The notes under the pieces are model-generated. The model saw nothing but the letters and a program-made list of their open reading frames with translations, searched no databases and was not told the origin of the DNA. The position numbers and the translations under genes were made by a program. A stretch of 10,922 nucleotides of DNA from Coriobacteriaceae bacterium (GTDB taxonomy: Bacteria; Actinomycetota; Coriobacteriia; Coriobacteriales; UBA8131): positions 1 through 10,922 of the forward strand of contig JAAYYH010000064.1 in assembly GCA_012515495.1 (NCBI GenBank). Direction: 5' to 3'. Shown piece after piece: positions 7,256 through 10,922 of the stretch (position 1 is the first letter of the stretch; each line of letters opens with the position of its first letter).

Positions 7256-8966
7256 ATCTCATACCCTCCAAGTTCCCCACCAACAAGAACCGCTTTACCT
7301 TACGCGTCGTCGTTTTCTCGAATGGCTTTGTATGAAGGACATAGGCAGCCACCCTCTTATAATACACAAGCTTTCGGTTCGATTCCTTGATCTCGCTGCG
7401 GATCCTCTCCTCGGCGACCGCAAGGGCCTCGGGCTCGTCGGCCGACAGATCCAGCGACTCGAAATCAGGCACGATATGCGCCACAAGGTGCTCGGATCCA
7501 TTGCCCGTTTCGGCACCGGCAACCACAACGGCCTCTGCTATTGATTCACAGGAGACTAAACAACGCTCGACCTCCTGTGGCATGATATTCTTTCCGTTGC
7601 TCAACACGATGATATCTTTACAGCGACCGGTGATATAGAGGAATCCATCCTCATCGACTCTTCCCAGATCACCCGTCGGAAACCATCCGTCAACAAGCAC
7701 ATCGTCTTTTTCGTCAAGATAGCCAGACATCACCGAAGCGCCTCTGACCCAAATCTGGCCGTCATCGTCGATGCGGACCTCGGCACAGGAGACAATCCGC
7801 CCGATTGAATCGTCTTTATACTCGTTGTTCCTGTTAACCGAAACGATTGGGGAGCATTCCGACACCCCGTAACCTTGAATGAGGTTGACACCGAGCGACC
7901 GATAAAACGGCGCGTAGGTTGGATCGAGCGATGCACCACCGCAGATGATAAGCTCGAGCCGCCCGCCGAATGCGGCGCGAGGTTCGGCAAGCAACTTATC
8001 CGCGACATTGAGGCCGAAACGCTGCAAAAAAGCGCATACCCCCTGCGCGAACGCGAACTGTTTCTCACGTCCTGACTGTTTCACCGCACGCATGATCCTA
8101 TCGTGGAATGTCTCGACATAGAGCGGCACCAAGCACAGTGCCGTCGGCCGAAACACTTCCAAGCACTTCGGCAACATCTTGATACTCGGGCAGAATCCAA
8201 TCGCGCAGCCGTAATATAGGGGGCTTAAAATGCCAGCCATATCTTCGTAGGCATGATGGATGGGAAGCACCGAGACGAATACATCCTCAATACCACACAG
8301 CACCAGCTCACACGCACCCTTGATATTCGCCGTCAGATTGCCATGACTTAAGAGCACGCCTTTACTTGTGCCGGTTGTTCCAGAAGTGAAGAGTATGGAG
8401 CACGTCGCTTGAGGATCGATTTCCAGACGATCGTAGCAATCGTTTCCACGAGCGAGCTCATCGCGTCCAAAAGGTAAGAAATCGGGTGCGAGGCCACCGG
8501 ATGTCAAGGAACCCGCGTCGATTGTCTCTATCGCTCGTCCCGTTTGCGAGTGGAGAGCACCCACAGCGGCGAGAGCTTCAGCGGTATGGGCCGCCGTATG
8601 ACAAAGCGCATCGACATCTGCGCGATCCATCAGCTCGACGAGCTCGTCGCAGGAAAGTTCCTTGTCGAAGGGAACAACCGTGATGCCGCTATTGACAATC
8701 GAGAAATAGGCAAGTATCCAAGCATAGGCATTCTCTCCGATGAGCGCGATTCGCTTGCCTCTGTAACCTCTTTCGAGCAAAGCGGTACCCATGGCACGAA
8801 CATCATCGTGGAGCTGATCGTAGCCGACCTCCACTATCTCGCCTGCATGCGTCAACTCGGAAAAAGCCGTCTTCCCTAAAAATACTCGAGCTCCGCGCTC
8901 AAGCAGGCAACGCAGATCACGAATCGGTTCAATATCGTTGAGAGGTTCACGTCTCATGCGAGCCAA
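7248..8966 (-). CDS. AMP-dependent acyl ligase (long-chain acyl-CoA/acyl-ACP synthetase family)
   Basis: ANL-superfamily enzyme that activates a carboxylate as its acyl-AMP and passes it to a thiol, here probably the adjacent ACP. Motifs (572-aa numbering): P-loop TSGTTGTSKG 194-203, LPIHHAYE around 235-242, GYGVSE 365-370, TGDL 431-434, GRCKDIIVLSNGKNI 447-461, and a C-terminal FEKTTTRKVKR with the probable catalytic Lys near 556. The overall pattern resembles FAA1-type long-chain acyl-CoA synthetases (COG1022), not NRPS A domains. I cannot tell by eye whether a FAAL-type insertion is present. Start: TTG at 8966 has AGGAAGG 5 nt upstream. ATG at 8957 is an alternative, but 14 nt from that site. 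The far ATG at 9035 would put a terminator-like hairpin inside the gene and add a non-conserved N terminus. The chain length of the substrate cannot be read from the sequence. Confidence 0.92.
   Translation of the reverse strand: MARMRREPLNDIEPIRDLRCLLERGARVFLGKTAFSELTHAGEIVEVGYDQLHDDVRAMGTALLERGYRGKRIALIGENAYAWILAYFSIVNSGITVVPFDKELSCDELVELMDRADVDALCHTAAHTAEALAAVGALHSQTGRAIETIDAGSLTSGGLAPDFLPFGRDELARGNDCYDRLEIDPQATCSILFTSGTTGTSKGVLLSHGNLTANIKGACELVLCGIEDVFVSVLPIHHAYEDMAGILSPLYYGCAIGFCPSIKMLPKCLEVFRPTALCLVPLYVETFHDRIMRAVKQSGREKQFAFAQGVCAFLQRFGLNVADKLLAEPRAAFGGRLELIICGGASLDPTYAPFYRSLGVNLIQGYGVSECSPIVSVNRNNEYKDDSIGRIVSCAEVRIDDDGQIWVRGASVMSGYLDEKDDVLVDGWFPTGDLGRVDEDGFLYITGRCKDIIVLSNGKNIMPQEVERCLVSCESIAEAVVVAGAETGNGSEHLVAHIVPDFESLDLSADEPEALAVAEERIRSEIKESNRKLVYYKRVAAYVLHTKPFEKTTTRKVKRFLLVGNLEGMRYV
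7264..7269 (-). promoter_or_regulatory. Shine-Dalgarno site of the ACP gene
   Basis: GGAGGG on the minus strand, 8 nt before the ATG at 7255 and inside the ligase coding region. It is a strong site, consistent with the ACP being needed in excess over the enzymes it serves. Confidence 0.75.
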
Positions 8967-8971
8967 CACAA

Positions 8972-8978
8972 CCTTCCT
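8972..8978 (-). promoter_or_regulatory. Shine-Dalgarno site deciding the acyl ligase start
   Basis: AGGAAGG on the minus strand, 5 nt before TTG at 8966 and 14 nt before ATG at 8957. No comparable site precedes the upstream in-frame ATG at 9035. This favours a start downstream of the leader hairpin. Confidence 0.55.
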
Positions 8979-8995
8979 GCAGTCGAATCCCTTAG

Positions 8996-9024
8996 TGGCA
9001 AAACAAAAGCCTTTTGAAAGGCTT
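8996..9024 (-). terminator. Terminator-like hairpin in the leader of the biosynthetic operon (possible attenuator)
   Basis: A perfect 8-bp inverted repeat, AAGCCTTT / AAAGGCTT, occupies 9007-9024 with a 2-nt centre (7 bp with a tetraloop when folded). On the minus strand it is followed at once by TTTTGTTTT. That is the form of an intrinsic terminator for minus-strand transcription. The stem has only three G-C pairs, so strength is moderate. It stands between the promoter-like region and the ligase ribosome site, so if active it would attenuate the whole NRPS operon. It could also be the end of an unrecognised short leader transcript. Confidence 0.5.
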
Positions 9025-9055
9025 AGACTTGGCATCTTCTGTTATATATTCTAGC

Positions 9056-9085
9056 AGCATATTCTTCTACAGCCTGCGACGAAAG
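9056..9085 (-). promoter_or_regulatory. Weak candidate promoter for the biosynthetic operon
   Basis: Reading the minus strand, TTTCGT, a 17-nt spacer and TATGCT (9061-9056) form a weak sigma-70-like pair. The DNA just after it (9038-9055) is the most AT-rich of the intergenic region, with AGAATATATAAC. The -35 match is poor. The placement would give a leader of roughly 70 nt containing the hairpin. Confidence 0.22.
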
Positions 9086-9143
9086 CCGCATTGTTCCCAA
9101 AGTATCTTCGGCCGTTGACTTCGGTTGCCTTACACCGCCTCGC

Positions 9144-9185
9144 GTTGTCTTCTGGCTGTTGGATTCTAGCTGTTGCCTTCTGGCC
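9144..9185. repeat. Three head-to-tail 14-bp units, consensus GTTGNCTTCTGGCT
   Basis: Units at 9144-9157 (GTTGTCTTCTGGCT), 9158-9171 (GTTGGATTCTAGCT) and 9172-9185 (GTTGCCTTCTGGCC) abut with no gap. Units 1 and 3 agree at 12 of 14 positions; the middle unit is more diverged. Shorter related copies start at 9114 (GTTGACTTC) and 9124 (GTTGCCTT). Because 14 is not a multiple of 3, this is unlikely to be coding. It lies between the two divergent genes, and the third unit overlaps the candidate -35 of the rightward promoter, so a regulator-binding array is possible. Confidence 0.75.
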
Positions 9186-9201
9186 GCTATCGTTATACGC
9201 T
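9173..9201 (+). promoter_or_regulatory. Weak candidate promoter for the Memo-AMMECR1 operon
   Basis: TTGCCT (9173-9178), a 17-nt spacer and TACGCT (9196-9201) form a weak sigma-70-like pair; the -10 fits the relaxed TAnnnT pattern. It lies about 50 nt before the start codon, and its -35 falls inside the third 14-bp repeat unit. Confidence 0.28.
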
Positions 9202-9233
9202 AGTGCAAACGCTAGACCGGACTTCCATTGAGA

Positions 9234-9240
9234 AGGGAGG
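9234..9240 (+). promoter_or_regulatory. Shine-Dalgarno site of the Memo-AMMECR1 fusion gene
   Basis: AGGGAGG, 8 nt before ATG at 9249. It decides that start against TTG at 9228 (upstream of the site) and ATG at 9255 (14 nt away). Confidence 0.8.
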
Positions 9241-9248
9241 CGGCCACC

Positions 9249-10721
9249 ATGAGTATGTCCTATGCGTTTGTGGTGCCCCATCCACCGATCCTGATAACCG
9301 GTATCGGAAAGGGAGAGGAACACTGCGCCCAATCCACCCTTGACGCCTACCATGATGTTGCGCGCGCAATTGCTGAGCTGTCACCACAGACAATTGTGAT
9401 CGCCACGCCACATGGCCGCATCTTCCGCGACAGTTTCCACATCACAGCAGGGACCTCGGCCAAGGGAGATTTCAGGGATTTCCGTCACTCAGGCAACCGA
9501 CTACAGATCGATCTGGACAGTGAGTTCGCCGAAGCTTTGGTCAAGCAGGCCGCCAGTCGAACCATACCCTGCGAATGCTCGCACGACCTAAATGACCGTC
9601 TGGACCATGGCTGCATGGTTCCCTTGCACTTCATCACGCAGTATCTTCGTAGTCCCTTTACGTTGTTGCGCGTCTCAATCTCGTTGCTTGACGAGCTTCA
9701 GCACTATCATTTTGGCGAATGCATAACCCAGGTAGCTGAACAGCTGAAACGAACCGTAGTCTTCATCGCCAGCGGAGACCTTTCGCATCGCCTGAAAGAG
9801 GATGGCCCCTATGGTTTCAACAGCGCTGGCCCGCTCTTCGATGCTCAGGTCACAGCGGCTCTGTCTGAAAGCGACTTCATGCGTCTGATGAGGTTCGATG
9901 CGGACTTCAGAGAAGATGCTGGCGAGTGTGGCCTCAATTCGTGCATCATGATGGCCGGCGCACTGGATGGCAGGGCTGTCAGATCGAGACTACATTCCTA
10001 CGAAGGTCCGTGGGGCGTGGGCTATGCCGTTGCCAGCTTCGAACCCTTGGGAGAAGATCCCGAAAGACGTTTTGCGGTGATCCGCGAGAGACAACTTGGC
10101 CTTATCAATCTTTTCAACAACACAAAAACCCCAGAAAGACAACAAGAGGCCTCTCGGAGCCTGCCTGTACAGCTGGCATTCGCCGCATTACGCGACTATC
10201 TGCACCATGACAGTACGCCAAGCCCTGACACTCCGTATGTCTCACAGCTGTTGGATTCGATCAGGGATGACAGCTTTCACCCCCAACTGCAACAGCTGGC
10301 GGAATTGAGCCAGCACAGAGCGGGTGTCTTCGTCTCCTTCAAGATCAACGGCGAATTACGCGGTTGCATCGGCACCATTGAGCACACTTCCAACTCCATA
10401 GTAGACGAGATCTTACAAAATACAGTCAGTGCCGCGGCAAACGACCCTCGCTTCCCCGCTATCACCGAAGATGAGATTGCGGCCCTTGAATGCAGCGTCG
10501 ACATTCTTGGTGAGGCTGAGCCAATCGATAGTCAACTGGAACTTGACCCAAAGCGTTATGGGGTGATAGTCACTCATGGTCTGCGACGGGGGTTGCTCCT
10601 GCCCGATCTGGAGGGTGTTGATACGCCTGAGCTGCAGGTTGCAATCGCCTTGCAGAAAGCCGGGATCCGCGCAGATAAGCCCTACAGATTACAACGATTC
10701 GAGGTAACCAGATACACATAG
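9249..10721 (+). CDS. Memo/LigB-like extradiol dioxygenase-fold domain fused to AMMECR1 (AmmeMemoRadiSam proteins B+A)
   Basis: 490-aa fusion. Residues about 1-270 are a Memo-like domain related to class III extradiol dioxygenases. VPHPP carries His11, ATPHG His55, LDHG His120, GDLSH His180, and ECGLNSC has Cys227; these are the likely metal-site candidates by family analogy. Residues about 300-490 are an AMMECR1 domain with the hallmark LRGCIG at 370-375. The connecting stretch (about 270-300) is hydrophilic. In many anaerobes these two proteins, fused or adjacent, travel with a dedicated radical SAM enzyme, as here. The biochemical role of the trio is not established to my knowledge. ATG at 9249 has AGGGAGG 8 nt upstream, far better than the in-frame TTG at 9228, which lies before that site. 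No signal peptide or membrane segment is seen. Confidence 0.94.
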   Translation: MSMSYAFVVPHPPILITGIGKGEEHCAQSTLDAYHDVARAIAELSPQTIVIATPHGRIFRDSFHITAGTSAKGDFRDFRHSGNRLQIDLDSEFAEALVKQAASRTIPCECSHDLNDRLDHGCMVPLHFITQYLRSPFTLLRVSISLLDELQHYHFGECITQVAEQLKRTVVFIASGDLSHRLKEDGPYGFNSAGPLFDAQVTAALSESDFMRLMRFDADFREDAGECGLNSCIMMAGALDGRAVRSRLHSYEGPWGVGYAVASFEPLGEDPERRFAVIRERQLGLINLFNNTKTPERQQEASRSLPVQLAFAALRDYLHHDSTPSPDTPYVSQLLDSIRDDSFHPQLQQLAELSQHRAGVFVSFKINGELRGCIGTIEHTSNSIVDEILQNTVSAAANDPRFPAITEDEIAALECSVDILGEAEPIDSQLELDPKRYGVIVTHGLRRGLLLPDLEGVDTPELQVAIALQKAGIRADKPYRLQRFEVTRYT

Positions 10722-10750
10722 GTCAAGCTCCTGCGGAAGGTGTTGATGAC

Positions 10751-10922
10751 GTGGAGGATGATTCGACTAACAAATGGGTCAGGTGTCCGATCTGCCCCCA
10801 TACCTGTCGTCTGATGTCAGGCCAGACGGGTATCTGCGGTGCCCGTCACGCAGTCGACGGCCGCGTGGTTCCTGCCAATTATGGAAAAGTAACCGCTGTC
10901 TGCCTTGATCCCATCGAGAAGA
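10751..10922 (+). CDS. AmmeMemoRadiSam system radical SAM enzyme, N-terminal fragment
   Basis: The first 57 codons of the radical SAM partner of the preceding fusion protein; the gene runs off the right edge. The conserved N-terminal cysteine motif is visible as VRCPICPHTC (Cys12, Cys15, Cys19), followed by SGQTGICGARHAVDG, YGKVTAVCLDPIEK and the edge. This order matches the AmmeMemoRadiSam radical SAM family. The iron-sulfur CxxxCxxC motif that defines radical SAM catalysis should lie further on and is not visible. The GTG start at 10751 is chosen because GGAAGG lies 10 nt upstream and it leaves about ten residues before the first Cys, as usual. The nearby ATG at 10746 is out of frame. It lies 29 nt after the fusion gene stop, so the two are probably co-transcribed. 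Confidence 0.88.
   Translation, partial: MEDDSTNKWVRCPICPHTCRLMSGQTGICGARHAVDGRVVPANYGKVTAVCLDPIEK

Noticed and set aside
8958..9035. Longer N terminus of the acyl ligase from ATG at 9035
   Set aside because: It would include the hairpin and T-run, has no ribosome site, and adds residues (MPSLSLSKGF...) unlike the family. The start near 8966/8957 has AGGAAGG.
9100..9215. CRISPR-like or transposon-end repeats
   Set aside because: The units are only 14 bp, abut with no spacers, and there is no inverted terminal repeat or transposase nearby.
9228..9248. TTG start for the Memo-AMMECR1 fusion
   Set aside because: The strong AGGGAGG site lies downstream of this codon and is correctly spaced for ATG at 9249.
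9051..9353. A 100-codon minus-strand frame spanning the intergenic region
   Set aside because: It overlaps the start of the Memo-AMMECR1 gene antisense, crosses the 14-bp repeats, and has no family resemblance.

Overview
The window holds two divergent gene blocks separated by about 280 bp of regulatory-looking DNA. The left 9 kb, all on the minus strand, is the start of a nonribosomal peptide (NRP) biosynthetic operon. In transcription order it encodes an AMP-dependent acyl ligase (7248-8966), a free-standing acyl carrier protein (ACP) (7028-7255), an Sfp-type phosphopantetheinyl transferase (PPTase) (6353-7015) and a large nonribosomal peptide synthetase (NRPS) (1-6356). The NRPS is cut off by the left edge of the window. 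Its visible 2,118 residues read C-A-PCP-C-A-PCP(start) in one uninterrupted frame. The genes overlap or nearly touch (8 bp overlap, 12 bp gap, ATGA overlap), so they are probably translated in concert.

The right block, on the plus strand, carries two parts of the conserved AmmeMemoRadiSam set. One is a Memo/LigB-like domain fused to an AMMECR1 domain (9249-10721). The other is the first 57 codons of its radical SAM partner (10751 to the right edge).

How the left genes probably work together (inference): the ligase adenylates a carboxylic acid, probably a fatty acid, and loads it onto Ser34 of the small ACP. The first condensation domain, which starts the NRPS with no upstream module in the window, then joins that acyl group to the amino acid chosen by A1. 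The second module adds the residue chosen by A2. The in-operon PPTase primes both the ACP and the PCPs. The expected product is an N-acylated peptide of at least two residues. The remaining modules and the release domain lie off the left edge. The decade codes read by eye (A1 D-I-M-M-I-L-F-I-A-K; A2 D-I-A-Q-V-A-G-V-Y-K) match no code I recall, so the chemistry is open.

The intergenic region holds three head-to-tail 14-bp units (9144-9185) with looser upstream copies, a repeated CGCTAG hexamer, weak promoter-like elements in both directions, and a hairpin plus T-run (about 9000-9024). That hairpin reads as an intrinsic terminator in the leader of the biosynthetic operon.

Organism: moderate-to-high GC, use of TTG and GTG starts with strong Shine-Dalgarno sites, an AmmeMemoRadiSam locus (typical of anaerobes) and the divergence of the NRPS domains suggest an anaerobic gut or rumen bacterium. 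Coriobacteriia (Actinomycetota) is my first guess and a Clostridia-type Firmicute the alternative. This assignment is tentative.
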